Positions 9,345-18,123 of a stretch of 64,000 nucleotides of DNA are shown piece by piece (the stretch's first letter is position 1; each line of letters begins with the position of its first letter). The notes beneath the pieces were generated by a model that saw only the letters and a list, made by a program, of their open reading frames with translations, was not told the DNA's origin and ran no database searches. The stretch comes from CAVQZA01 sp963724805. Its GTDB lineage: Bacteria; Actinomycetota; Thermoleophilia; Gaiellales; Gaiellaceae. Made by a program: the position numbers and the translations under genes. The stretch lies in NCBI GenBank assembly GCA_963724805.1, contig CAVRWA010000011.1, positions 496,001 to 560,000 of the forward strand, given 5' to 3'.

Positions 9345-10848
9345 GGCGCTCGACCGCCTCGCCGACGGGCTCGGACAGGCTGCAGATGCGCCGGTCGTGC
9401 TCGAGCGCCCCGGGAACCCGGAGCATGGCGACTACGCGACGAACGTCGCGCTCCGGATCGCGCCCGAGCGCGGTCGGCCGCCGCGCGAGCTCGCCGAAGA
9501 GCTCGCGGCGAAGGCGGCGTCGCTGCCCGGCGTGGAGCGGGCCGAGGTCGCCGGGCCGGGATTCGTAAACCTGTTCCTCGAGCAGGCCTGGTTCGGGGAG
9601 GCGCTCGCCGAGGCGCTCGAGGCCGGGGATCAGTACGGCTCGGGAAGCGCGGATCCCGCGCTCCGGATCCAGGTCGAGATGGTTTCCGCGAACCCGACCG
9701 GGCCCGTCACCGTGGCGGCCGCCCGCAACGCGGCCTACGGCGACTCGGTGGCGCGTCTGCTCGCGTTCGCCGGCAACGCGGTCGAGCGCGAGTACTACTA
9801 CAACGACACCGGGACTCAGATGGACCGCTTCCGGGAATCGGTCGAGGCTCGCAGGCGCGGGGAGGAGCCGCCCGAGGACGGCTACATGGGTGCCTACGTC
9901 GATGCGCTCGCGGTAGAGCCGGGCGACCCGGTGCCGCGGATGCTCGAGTCGATCGAGGCGACCCTCGAGCGCTTCCGCATCCACTTCGACACCTGGGAGC
10001 GGCAGAGCGAGGTCGAGCAGGAGATCCCCGAGGTGCTCGAGCGGGTCGAGACCTACGAGGCCGACGGGGCGGTCTGGGCGCCGACGTCGAAGTACGGCGA
10101 CGACAAGGACCGCGTCGTGAAACGGTCCGACGGGAATTACACCTACTACGCCGCGGATCTCGCCTATGCACGCAACAAGCTGGCCCGGGGCTTCGACCGC
10201 GCGATCTACGTGCTGGGGGCAGACCACCACGGCTACATCGGCCGCCTCAAGGCTGCCGCGGCGCTGCTCGGCGAGGATCCCGAGCGGATCGAGGTGCTGA
10301 TCTACCAGCTCGTCCATCTCACGAAGGGCGGCGAGGCGACCAAGATGTCGAAGCGGCGCGGGGACGTCGTCTTCCTCGACGAGCTGATCGACGAGATCGG
10401 CGTCGACCCGGCCCGCTGGTACCTCGTGAACCGCGGGCCCGACCAGGCGATCGAGATCGACATCGACCTCGCGGCGGAGAAGAGCCAGAAGAACCCCGTC
10501 TACTACGTCCAGTACGCGCACGCGCGCGTCGCCGGGATCCTCCGCAACGCCGAGGGCGCGCGTGCGGACGCGGAGCCGCCCGCCGAGCTCGCCCCGGAGG
10601 AGCGCGAGCTCGTGAAGCGCCTCGTCGAGTTCCCCGCGATCGCGGCGGAGGCGGCCGAGCGCCGGAGCCCCCAGGCGATCCCGAACTACGCGATCCGGCT
10701 CGCCGACGACTTCCACCGCTTCTACCACGACCACAAGGTGCTCGGCGGCGAGGCCGAGGCCTTCCGGCTCGGCCTCTGCGAGGCGACCCGCGCGGTCACC
10801 GCCCGCTGCCTCGACCTCGTCGGGGTCGAGGCGCCCGACCGGATGTAG
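9334..10848 (+). CDS. argS: Arginyl-tRNA synthetase with degenerate HIGH motif
   Basis: Class I synthetase charging tRNA-Arg. In order: an N-terminal Add1-like domain (PGNPEHGDYATNVA), catalytic-domain blocks SANPTGPV, YYNDTGTQM, TYYAADLAYARNK and VLGADHHGYI, the KMSKRRG loop, and a C-terminal DALR anticodon domain (YYVQYAHARVAGIL). The HIGH signature, normally SANPTGPLHVGHGR, reads SANPTGPVTVAAARN here, losing both histidines. 504 aa is short for the family (about 550-580). TTG start (MPPRALDRLADG). No second argS is visible in the window. Confidence 0.93.
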   Translation: MPPRALDRLADGLGQAADAPVVLERPGNPEHGDYATNVALRIAPERGRPPRELAEELAAKAASLPGVERAEVAGPGFVNLFLEQAWFGEALAEALEAGDQYGSGSADPALRIQVEMVSANPTGPVTVAAARNAAYGDSVARLLAFAGNAVEREYYYNDTGTQMDRFRESVEARRRGEEPPEDGYMGAYVDALAVEPGDPVPRMLESIEATLERFRIHFDTWERQSEVEQEIPEVLERVETYEADGAVWAPTSKYGDDKDRVVKRSDGNYTYYAADLAYARNKLARGFDRAIYVLGADHHGYIGRLKAAAALLGEDPERIEVLIYQLVHLTKGGEATKMSKRRGDVVFLDELIDEIGVDPARWYLVNRGPDQAIEIDIDLAAEKSQKNPVYYVQYAHARVAGILRNAEGARADAEPPAELAPEERELVKRLVEFPAIAAEAAERRSPQAIPNYAIRLADDFHRFYHDHKVLGGEAEAFRLGLCEATRAVTARCLDLVGVEAPDRM

Positions 10849-10856
10849 CCCGCGCC

Positions 10857-11729
10857 GTGCGCTGGAACCTGTACGTCGCCGCCCTGGCGGCCTCCTGGGG
10901 CCTGATCTCGGTGATCGTCGCGGACGTCGACCTGTCGGCGACGGTGCTCGTCTTCTGGCGCGTCGCGATCGCCGCGGTCACCGTCACGGTCGCGTGCGCG
11001 GTCGTCGGCCGGACCGAGCTCCTGCGCGTGCCGGCGCAGCGGCGCCTGCTGGTCGCAGTCGGCGTCGTGCTCGCCGTCCACTGGTACCTGTTCTTCGAGA
11101 CGATCAAGCTCTCGTCGGTCGCGGTGGCGGTGCTGACCGTCTACACGGCGCCGGTCTTCCTCGCGCTCCTCGCACCGCTCTTCCTGCCGGAGCGGCGGAG
11201 CCGGGTCGCCCTCGTCGCCCTCGTCCCTGCCGCTACGGGCCTCGTGCTCATGAGCACCTGGGGACCGGGCGGGACGCACGCGCGGCCGCTCGCGATCGCG
11301 ACGGGGATCGGTGCCGCGCTCACGTATGCGTTGCTCGTGATCGGGACGAAGCGGCTGCGGGCGCTACTCGGGCCCGTCACGATCACCGCCTGGAGCTACG
11401 GGATCGCGGCGCTCGCGCTCGCGCCGTTTCTCGCCACGGCCGGGCGGGTCGTCCCGCAGGGCTCCGAGATCTTCTACGTCCTGCTGCTCGGGATCGTCTT
11501 CACCGCGCTCTCGGGCTACATCTACGTCAGCCTGCTCGCGCACGTGACGGCTCAGGCGGTCGGGATCCTCGCGTACCTGGAGCCGGTCAGCGCGGCCGTG
11601 CTGGCCTGGGCGCTGCTCGACCAGCCGCTTGGCCGCCAGGTGCTCGTGGGCGGTGCGCTCGTCGTCGCCGCGGGAGTCGTGATCGTGCTCCGCGAACCGG
11701 TCGAGACCGAGGTTAGGATTGCCGGGTGA
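10857..11729 (+). CDS. EamA-family (DMT) transporter
   Basis: Ten-TM drug/metabolite-type exporter made of two EamA repeats. The first repeat runs from the N-terminus through about residue 130 (WRVAIAAVTVTVACAV, VYTAPVFLALLAPLFLPER); the second ends in ILAYLEPVSAAVLAWALLDQ. The substrate is unknown; family members export amino acids or metabolites. GTG start 8 bp after the argS stop, and a 4-bp overlap with glpX, put it in the argS-glpX-fba transcriptional run. Confidence 0.88.
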   Translation: MRWNLYVAALAASWGLISVIVADVDLSATVLVFWRVAIAAVTVTVACAVVGRTELLRVPAQRRLLVAVGVVLAVHWYLFFETIKLSSVAVAVLTVYTAPVFLALLAPLFLPERRSRVALVALVPAATGLVLMSTWGPGGTHARPLAIATGIGAALTYALLVIGTKRLRALLGPVTITAWSYGIAALALAPFLATAGRVVPQGSEIFYVLLLGIVFTALSGYIYVSLLAHVTAQAVGILAYLEPVSAAVLAWALLDQPLGRQVLVGGALVVAAGVVIVLREPVETEVRIAG

Positions 11730-12706
11730 GCCCGCCCGACCGTAACCTCGCGCTCGATCTCGTGAGGGTGACGGAGGCAGCCGCGATGGGTGCCTCCGTG
11801 TGGATCGGCCGCGGACGGAAGGAGGAGGCCGACCAGGCCGCCGTGGACGCGATGCGGCTGATGCTCGAGACCGTGACGATGAACGGGGTCGTCGTGATCG
11901 GCGAGGGCGAGAAGGACGAGGCGCCGATGCTCTACAACGGCGAGCGGATCGGCAACGGAGAGGGTGCGGAGCTCGACGTCGCCGTCGACCCGCTCGAGGG
12001 GACGCGCCTCACTGCGCTCGGCCAGCCGAATGCGATCGCGGTGATCGCGGCCGCCGAGCGAGGCTCGATGTTCTTTCCGGGCGCCGCCTTCTACATGGAC
12101 AAGATCGCGGTCGGGAACGACGCGGCCGAGGCGATCGACATCAACGCCACTCCCACCGAGAACGTGCGCCGCGTCGCCGAGGCGAAGGGCAAGGCGATCG
12201 GCGCGCTCACCGTGGTTGTGCTCGAGCGCGACCGGCACACGGCGCTGATCGAGGAGCTCCGGGAGGCAGGCGTGCGCGTGAACCTGATCCGCGACGGAGA
12301 CGTTGCGCCCTCCATCGCAGCGGCGCAGGGCGCGACCGGGGTGGACATGCTGATGGGGATCGGCGGGACCCCGGAGGGAGTGATCTCCGCCGCCGCGCTG
12401 AAATGCGTCGGCGGCGCGCTCCAGGCCAAGCTCTGGCCGCGAAACGACGAGGAGCGGCAGGCGCTGCTCGACACCGGCTACGACCTCGACCGCGTGCTCA
12501 CACACGACGATCTCGTCACCGGCGAGGACATCTTCGTTGCCGCGACGGGGGTCACGAGCGGCCCCTTGCTGCGCGGCGTCCGCACGATTCGCGACGGCGC
12601 TGTGACCGACTCGCTCGTGATGCGGTCGCGCTCGGGCACGGTCCGCCGGATCGAGGCCCGCCACCGGTTCGAGAAGCTGTCTAAGCTCTCTGATGTGACC
12701 TACTAG
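11726..12706 (+). CDS. glpX: Fructose-1,6-bisphosphatase, class II (GlpX)
   Basis: Gluconeogenic hydrolysis of fructose-1,6-bisphosphate. Class II hallmarks: VVIGEGEKDEAPML (metal ligands, about residues 52-65), DVAVDPLEGT (about 89-98) and MGIGGTPEGVISAAALK. 326 aa is the usual length. The GTG start overlaps the upstream transporter stop by 4 bp. The neighbouring class I aldolase makes a two-enzyme gluconeogenic unit. Confidence 0.95.
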   Translation: MSPPDRNLALDLVRVTEAAAMGASVWIGRGRKEEADQAAVDAMRLMLETVTMNGVVVIGEGEKDEAPMLYNGERIGNGEGAELDVAVDPLEGTRLTALGQPNAIAVIAAAERGSMFFPGAAFYMDKIAVGNDAAEAIDINATPTENVRRVAEAKGKAIGALTVVVLERDRHTALIEELREAGVRVNLIRDGDVAPSIAAAQGATGVDMLMGIGGTPEGVISAAALKCVGGALQAKLWPRNDEERQALLDTGYDLDRVLTHDDLVTGEDIFVAATGVTSGPLLRGVRTIRDGAVTDSLVMRSRSGTVRRIEARHRFEKLSKLSDVTY

Positions 12707-12737
12707 AGAGCTACGAGACCAAGGGGATGTGACCGAA

Positions 12738-13829
<1,092 letters not shown>

Positions 13830-13851
13830 CGAGAGGTCTATAGTCGCGCTC

Positions 13852-13887
13852 CGAGAGGGGCGGCGCTGCGGCGTGCCGCCCCTCTCG
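13852..13887 (+). terminator. Terminator hairpin after fbaB
   Basis: Perfect 13-bp stem (CGAGAGGGGCGGC / GCCGCCCCTCTCG) with a 10-nt loop, 22 bp after the aldolase stop. No T-run follows, but the stem strength and position fit an actinobacterial intrinsic terminator. Confidence 0.75.
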
Positions 13888-14000
13888 ACTTCGAGGCGCC
13901 GGCGCCTCCGTGCCGGTGGCCCGCCGACGCCGCGGCTAGACTCGCCGGCGGTTGCTCCCCCGCGCGGCAGGCGCGGTCCCCATCGATGGAGGTTTGCTCC

Positions 14001-14405
14001 ATGAGTAATTCAGGCCCGCTCGGCCAGCCGCGCGGCATTCTCTTCGTGATCGTGATCTCGATCATCACGCTCGGGATCTACCACCTGTACTGGACCTACA
14101 AGACCTTCGAGGAGATGAAACAGCGCACCGGGCAGGGCCTCGGCGGCGTGCTCGGCCTCGTGATCGCGATCGTGCTCGGGATCGTCAACTACTTCGTGAT
14201 CCCGTCCGAGGTCGGTCACATGTACCAGGGCGACGGGGAAGACGCGCCGATCACCGGCTGGACCGGCCTCTGGGTGATCCTCCCGATCGTGGGCTGGTTC
14301 GTCTGGATCGTGAAGGTCCAGGGCAACCTGAACCGCTACTGGGAGAGCCACGCGGCGCCGTCGGCACCGGCAGCGGCCGAGCCGGCTCCGGAGGCTGCGC
14401 AGTAA
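14001..14405 (+). CDS. DUF4234-type membrane protein
   Basis: 134-aa protein with three predicted TM helices (about residues 13-33, 47-70 and 88-108). It contains ITLGIYHLYWTYKTFEEM, typical of the DUF4234 family found near proteases and secretion genes; function unknown. The Ala/Pro-rich tail is disordered. Start ATG 14001 was chosen because GGAGG lies 8 bp upstream; an upstream in-frame ATG at 13986 lacks a site. Monocistronic after the aldolase terminator. Confidence 0.78.
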   Translation: MSNSGPLGQPRGILFVIVISIITLGIYHLYWTYKTFEEMKQRTGQGLGGVLGLVIAIVLGIVNYFVIPSEVGHMYQGDGEDAPITGWTGLWVILPIVGWFVWIVKVQGNLNRYWESHAAPSAPAAAEPAPEAAQ

Positions 14406-14873
14406 CTCGAGGAGCGACGGCGAGCATGCCGCGGATCGCCTAGCTGCGAGGGCGGGGCGCCCGTTGTTCCCCGGGGCCTCCCTCGCGCTGGGGGAACGAG
14501 AGGCGTTCCCCGTGCGGCCAGTGACAGCGCGCCGCCGAAGAGAGGGAGAGGCGGCGGAGCTGGTAGCTGCTTGCGCCTGGCAACCCCACCGCCTCTAGGT
14601 GAGTGATGTCCGATCGCCCCTCGGGCTCTCTGGGCGAGGCTCCCCAAGTGCGACTAGAACACCCCCGTACCGTATGCCGAGGCGGCACCCATCACATCCG
14701 GGAAAAACCGGTACAGCCACGGGAAACCCTGTGACGGACGTTTGTTAAGTAGCGAGGCAAGAGAACCTGTCGCGTGGAGTCGCCCAGCGCGCTGGGGACA
14801 CGCCTAACGCCTACCCGGCGGGCAACGGGCTTCGCGGTTCGGCCTCGAGTTAGCAGCGTGAGAAGCGAGCGGC
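14406..14873 (+). other. Gene-free, hairpin-rich intergenic stretch (468 bp)
   Basis: I see no convincing gene. Open frames here are compositionally like shadows. Several inverted repeats cluster: GGGGAAC/GTTCCCC (14491-14511), GCCGCC/GGCGGC (14531-14555) and the palindrome CCCAGCGCGCTGGG (14783-14796). No riboswitch, RNase P RNA or tmRNA consensus could be matched. It could be a structured RNA or simply decayed sequence; the strand is arbitrary. Confidence 0.4.
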
Positions 14874-15137
14874 TTAGCTTGTGAGGTAGTAGGCCGCGAA
14901 GACCAAGCCGAGCATCAGCAGGAAGATCGGTAGGAGGAACAGCACCACCGTCGCGATCGCGATAAAAGGCGTTTCGCCGGCGGATCCTTCCTCCTCGATC
15001 TCGAGGAGGTGCCGGGCTTCTGTCTCGAGGTTCTTGACGGGCGTGGCCCACCACGACGATGTGCTCGGTCCACTTGGCGTGGGTGGCCCGAGTGACCCAT
15101 GGTTCTCGAGTTCGGGATTCGCTGACTGTTGTGGCAT
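14874..15137 (-). CDS. Small single-pass membrane protein, unknown
   Basis: 87-aa hypothetical. A polar N-terminal half (SANPELENHGSLG..., then a short helix TEARHLLEIEEEGS) precedes one C-terminal hydrophobic helix, IAIATVVLFLLPIFLLMLGL (about residues 60-79). The ATG at 15137 has a near-perfect AGGAGG about 6 bp upstream, which makes translation likely; a longer frame from 15302 lacks one. The tail-anchored layout suggests a cytosolic N-terminus. I recognise no domain. Confidence 0.6.
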   Translation of the reverse strand: MPQQSANPELENHGSLGPPTPSGPSTSSWWATPVKNLETEARHLLEIEEEGSAGETPFIAIATVVLFLLPIFLLMLGLVFAAYYLTS

Positions 15138-15402
15138 GGCAGCCCTCCTCGTCCGGAGCTCCGTTGAGCTAGAGGTTCCCCCGCCGGGCCGACGGGAAAC
15201 ATTCAGCCGGCTCGGCGAAGAAGCGGGCTCGTTATTGCGATCGGACTCGAGGTTGCAGCCGTGCTCTGCCTCACGGTCGCTGTCGGTGTCGTCATTCACC
15301 ATCGGTAGTCCGATCGCGGTGGATCAGCGGTAGATGGAGCCGGATTCAGGCAAGGCTGGCAAGGACAGAAACGAGCTCGATTCGGTATGGTTGAGCCACA
15401 TC

Positions 15403-15475
15403 GCGGGTGTAGCTCAGTTGGTAGAGCATCAGCTTCCCAAGCTGAGGGTCGCGGGTTCGAATCCCGTCGCCCGCT
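15403..15475 (+). tRNA. tRNA-Gly (anticodon CCC)
   Basis: Complete cloverleaf: acceptor GCGGGTG/CGCCCGC, D-arm GCTC...GAGC, anticodon stem TCAGC/GCTGA with loop TTCCCAA (anticodon CCC), T-arm GCGGG-TTCGAAT-CCCGT, discriminator T. CCA is not encoded. Its 3' half is the attachment site of the integrative element that follows; the gene was regenerated intact on the left side. Confidence 0.96.
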
Positions 15476-15477
15476 TC
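15430..15477 (+). repeat. attL core (48 bp, inside tRNA-Gly)
   Basis: Starts in the 5' strand of the anticodon stem, runs through the T-arm and acceptor 3' strand and two bases beyond. It is identical to 32532-32579. Flanking bases differ on both sides (T/A on the left, G/T on the right), so the repeat is exactly bounded. Confidence 0.95.
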
Positions 15478-15479
15478 GA

Positions 15480-15505
15480 GAAAGCCCCGCTCAGGCGGGG
15501 CTTTC
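15480..15505 (+). terminator. tRNA-Gly terminator hairpin
   Basis: 11-bp stem GAAAGCCCCGC / GCGGGGCTTTC with a TCAG tetraloop, 4 bp after the tRNA. The T-rich 3' arm followed by CGTTGT fits an intrinsic terminator. It lies just inside the element. Confidence 0.8.
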
Positions 15506-15536
15506 GTTGTCCAGGGAGGTTGGCACCCAGCGCCGC

Positions 15537-15557
15537 TGCTAAGGGATTGCTAAGGAA
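15537..15557 (+). repeat. Tandem putative integrase arm-type sites (left)
   Basis: Two near-identical 10-mers spaced 11 bp apart: TGCTAAGGGA (15537) and TGCTAAGGAA (15548). The second recurs exactly at 32398-32407 near the right end. One helical turn of spacing and presence at both ends fit arm-binding sites of the tyrosine integrase. The pair overlaps the integrase stop codon. Confidence 0.5.
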
Positions 15558-16692
15558 CTCGCGCCGGATCGAAGCGGTCGGCGGCCTCGCTCAGCCGGGC
15601 ATCGAGGAGGTGTGAGTAGCGCTTGAGAGTGATGAGCGGGTTCGAATGTCCGGCCACCGCCTGGACGAGCTTGACATCGGCGCCGGCAGCCACGAGCCGC
15701 GAGACACACGTGTGCCGGAGGTCGTGAAACCGGTAACCGCCTCCACCGAGCCCCGCCCGCTCGAGCGCCGGGTGCCAGACGCGGCGATTGAAGTTTGACT
15801 CGTGCAGCGGGGTTCCATGAATCGTCGCGAAGATCAGCTCGTCCGGGGCATACCGCCCGCGCTCCACGGCTCGCGCAGCGAGCTCGCGAAGTGCCTCGTC
15901 CACGGACCCGAAGAGCGGCACCGAGCGAATTCCGGCGTCTGTCTTCGGTCGTTTGAGCTCGCGCCGGGAAAAGGCGCGTTCGATGCGAATCACGCGCCGG
16001 TCGCGATCGACGTCGCCCCAGCGGAGGGCGCGAAGCTCCCCGAGCCGCAGGCCGGTGCCAAGCGCAACGTCGAAGAAACAGGCGAAAAACAGATCCGGTT
16101 CGTTTCGGAGTGGGTCCACCGGCGCCAGGTCGACGAGCGCCGCCCGGATGGCGTTCGCGTGCTCGCGCGGGATCTCCTTGCCTGCGAAGTCCTGCACGGG
16201 AGGAAGGTCGGCCCGCGCGGCCGGGTTGGCCAGGAGCCTCCCCTGCCGAACCGCATCGCCGAGCATCTTGCGTAACGGCGTGAGGATGTTGCGCACTGTG
16301 CCCGGCGCCTTGCCTTCGGCCTCAAGCTCGGCGATGAAGGCGTCGACATCCTCCGTCCTGAGAGAAGCAAGCGTTCGTTCGCCGAGGCGAGGTGATACGT
16401 GGGTGAGAAGCGCGCGCCGATACTCGGCAAACGTCGACGGTGCAAGGCGTGTTCGTCCGGCTTGGACACGAGCCGGATCCCGATGGGCGAGCCACCGTTC
16501 GGCGTAGGAGGCGAGTGTCTCGCTGCTCGGTTCGCGCCAGGTGCCGGTGTCGACTTCGCGTTTGCGGGCGGTGAGGGCGCGTTCGGCGTCGCGGCGGCTT
16601 GGGCCGATCGTCTCCCATCTCTGTTTGCCGTCGACGTAGTAGACGATCGCGTAGTTGCCGCTTTGGCGTTTGATGATCGATCCGCGTGCCAT
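15550..16692 (-). CDS. int: Tyrosine site-specific integrase of the element
   Basis: Catalyses integration and excision at tRNA-Gly. An N-terminal arm/SAM-like region (MARGSIIKRQSGNYAIVYYV, then PSTFAEYRRALLTHVSPRLG) precedes the catalytic domain with Arg I in GTGLRLGELRALRW, the HDLRHTCVSRL box (His, Arg II), GHSNPLITLKRYSHLL and the nucleophile Tyr in KRYSH. 380 aa. Start ATG 16692 is preferred over a longer frame because GGAGGAG lies 5 bp upstream and the extra N-terminus is low-complexity. The 3' end faces attL; the excisionase-like gene lies 10 bp upstream. Confidence 0.94.
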   Translation of the reverse strand: MARGSIIKRQSGNYAIVYYVDGKQRWETIGPSRRDAERALTARKREVDTGTWREPSSETLASYAERWLAHRDPARVQAGRTRLAPSTFAEYRRALLTHVSPRLGERTLASLRTEDVDAFIAELEAEGKAPGTVRNILTPLRKMLGDAVRQGRLLANPAARADLPPVQDFAGKEIPREHANAIRAALVDLAPVDPLRNEPDLFFACFFDVALGTGLRLGELRALRWGDVDRDRRVIRIERAFSRRELKRPKTDAGIRSVPLFGSVDEALRELAARAVERGRYAPDELIFATIHGTPLHESNFNRRVWHPALERAGLGGGGYRFHDLRHTCVSRLVAAGADVKLVQAVAGHSNPLITLKRYSHLLDARLSEAADRFDPARVP

Positions 16693-16702
16693 CGTGCTCC
16701 TC

Positions 16703-17107
16703 CTACCTGGTGGTGGTTGCTCCGGCGCGGAGCCAGGCGAGTGCTGGTTCGCGTTCGAAGAAGAGCATGCCGCCGAGCTTGACGCAGCCGGGGATCTCGT
16801 TTCGGCGGGTGCGCTCGTAGAGCCAGCGCTTCCAGGTCTGAGGACGCTTCGCCGGCGGGAGCTCGGCGACGAGCTGGTCAAGGGTGAGCAGCCGCGCGCT
16901 CGACGGCGGCTGGTTCAGCGGGGCCGGGATCCGCGACGAGAGCTCCTGGGCGAGCTTCGGCGCGAGCGCATCGGCGAGCAAGGCGACCGCGGAGGGAGTA
17001 GGGCTTGCCGTTCTCGCCTGTTCTTGCTCTGCGCTGAGCGTCTTCCCCCAGCCTTCGAGTGTGAGCTGCGGATCGTCGGATGCGTGAGCTGGGCGGCGGC
17101 GTGCCAT
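16703..17107 (-). CDS. Excisionase-like DNA-binding protein
   Basis: 134 aa. The C-terminal winged-helix-type segment has LLTLDQLVAELP, a WKRWLYERTRRNEIPGCVKL helix-wing and FEREPALAWLRAG, as in excisionase/AlpA-like proteins. The N-terminal half is charged and low complexity. The ATG at 17107 has AAGGAG 7 bp upstream. Its stop is 10 bp from the integrase ATG in the same direction, so it is the probable directionality factor of the element. The role is inferred from fold pattern and position. Confidence 0.7.
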   Translation of the reverse strand: MARRRPAHASDDPQLTLEGWGKTLSAEQEQARTASPTPSAVALLADALAPKLAQELSSRIPAPLNQPPSSARLLTLDQLVAELPPAKRPQTWKRWLYERTRRNEIPGCVKLGGMLFFEREPALAWLRAGATTTR

Positions 17108-17142
17108 TGCGAGTTCTCCTTGCGGCACGATGAAAGCGTGAA

Positions 17143-17186
17143 GCATATATGCCACAGATGACTAATACAAGCCCGAAGGTTAGAAT
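17143..17186 (+). promoter_or_regulatory. Divergent control region between xis-like and XRE genes
   Basis: Contains the palindrome GCATATATGC (17143-17152) and a -10-like TAGAAT (17181-17186) ending 8 bp before the XRE ATG at 17195, which implies a leaderless message. The palindrome is a plausible site for the XRE protein; a related GCATATGC lies after its partner gene at 18073. Confidence 0.4.
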
Positions 17187-17194
17187 CGCCCTCG

Positions 17195-17482
17195 ATGCGA
17201 AGCGGCGACCTGATCCGCGAGGCGAGGCTGAGGGCGGGGCTGACCCAGCACGGGCTGGCAGAGCGAAGCGGCCGCGAGCGCTCCGTGATCGCCCGCTGGG
17301 AACAAGGGACCGTCGCGCCCAGCATCGAGACCCTGGTCGAGCTCGTCCGCGCCTGCGGCTTTGACCTGCCACTCGAGCTCGTCCCGCTCGAGCCGCCGGC
17401 CGCAAGCGAGCGGCTACGAAAGAACGCGCTCCTCTCACCAGAACGCCGCGTTCAGCGACTCCTCCAAGAGCGCACCAAGTAG
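17195..17482 (+). CDS. XRE-family HTH protein (possible antitoxin)
   Basis: 95-aa protein with an HTH_3 domain filling the first two thirds: LIREARLRAGLTQHGLAERS, then VIARWEQGTVAPSIETLVEL (recognition helix). The tail LLSPERRVQRLLQERTK is helical. The ATG at 17195 follows a -10-like element closely (leaderless). A nucleotidyltransferase-like gene follows after 11 bp, an arrangement seen in HTH/NTase toxin-antitoxin modules. It may instead, or also, repress the element's mobility genes, from which it is divergent. Confidence 0.85.
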   Translation: MRSGDLIREARLRAGLTQHGLAERSGRERSVIARWEQGTVAPSIETLVELVRACGFDLPLELVPLEPPAASERLRKNALLSPERRVQRLLQERTK

Positions 17483-17493
17483 AGCCGCAAGAC

Positions 17494-18009
17494 GTGAGCG
17501 TTGAACAGCAGCCGTTCGACCCCTACGCGATCCTGGCCGCACTCGACCGTCAGCGGGTCACCTACATCCTGATTGGCGGCTTTGCCCGCGTGATCCAGGG
17601 CGCCGAGGAGCTCACCCACGGCCTCGACCTCACCCCCTCCCTGCGCCCCGAGAACCTGCGCCGGCTCAGACTCGCCCTCGACGACCTCGGCGCCGAACGC
17701 CTCGACCATAGGAAACTCCTCCTCGAGGAGAGCACGATCCGAGAGGAGCCGATCCTCGAACTACGCAGTCCCGCCGGCGAGCTCAAGCTCGTGCCCGAGC
17801 CCGCCGGAACGCGCGGGGGCTACGACGACCTCCGCCGCGCCGCCAACCGCGAACCGATCGGCAGAGGCCTGCGCCCCTCGGTCGCCTCGCTCGGCGACCT
17901 CGCCCGCATGCTCGCCGCCCTCGACCGCGAACGCGACCTGCCACAGCTCCGACAGCTACGACAACTCCTCGAACTCGAACGCGGCCGCAGCCGCACCATC
18001 GAACGCTAA
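17494..18009 (+). CDS. Nucleotidyltransferase-fold protein, partner of the XRE protein
   Basis: 171 aa. The N-terminus shows the minimal-nucleotidyltransferase pattern: VTYILIGGFARVIQGAEELT followed by GLDLTPSLRPENLRRLRLAL. Family members have T-x-D-L-D here; the first Asp position is Gly (THGLDL), so catalysis is doubtful. The C-terminal half has helices and an Arg-rich tail. GTG start, 11 bp after the XRE stop. The XRE plus NTase layout resembles AbiEii/MNT-type toxin-antitoxin pairs; activity is not predictable. Confidence 0.65.
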   Translation: MSVEQQPFDPYAILAALDRQRVTYILIGGFARVIQGAEELTHGLDLTPSLRPENLRRLRLALDDLGAERLDHRKLLLEESTIREEPILELRSPAGELKLVPEPAGTRGGYDDLRRAANREPIGRGLRPSVASLGDLARMLAALDRERDLPQLRQLRQLLELERGRSRTIER

Positions 18010-18077
18010 CCCCAGACGTCGGCTCCTTCGCCGCCGCGTACAGCAACCACTAACCGCGATAGCAAGCGAGACGCATA

Positions 18078-18091
18078 TGCACCGGGGTGCA
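18078..18091. promoter_or_regulatory. Perfect 14-bp palindrome upstream of a regulator-like gene
   Basis: TGCACCGGGGTGCA is a perfect inverted repeat 33 bp before the ATG at 18124 and is directly preceded by a second palindrome, GCATATGC. A position typical of an operator; the binding protein is unknown. Confidence 0.4.
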
Positions 18092-18123
18092 GAAATGCGT
18101 CATAGTTGTTGTACGCTGTCCGC

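Noticed and set aside
14560..14640. SAM-type or cobalamin-type riboswitch
   Set aside because: GGCAACCCC and a CCACGGGAAACC stretch are suggestive but the remaining conserved blocks are absent and no matching downstream gene exists.
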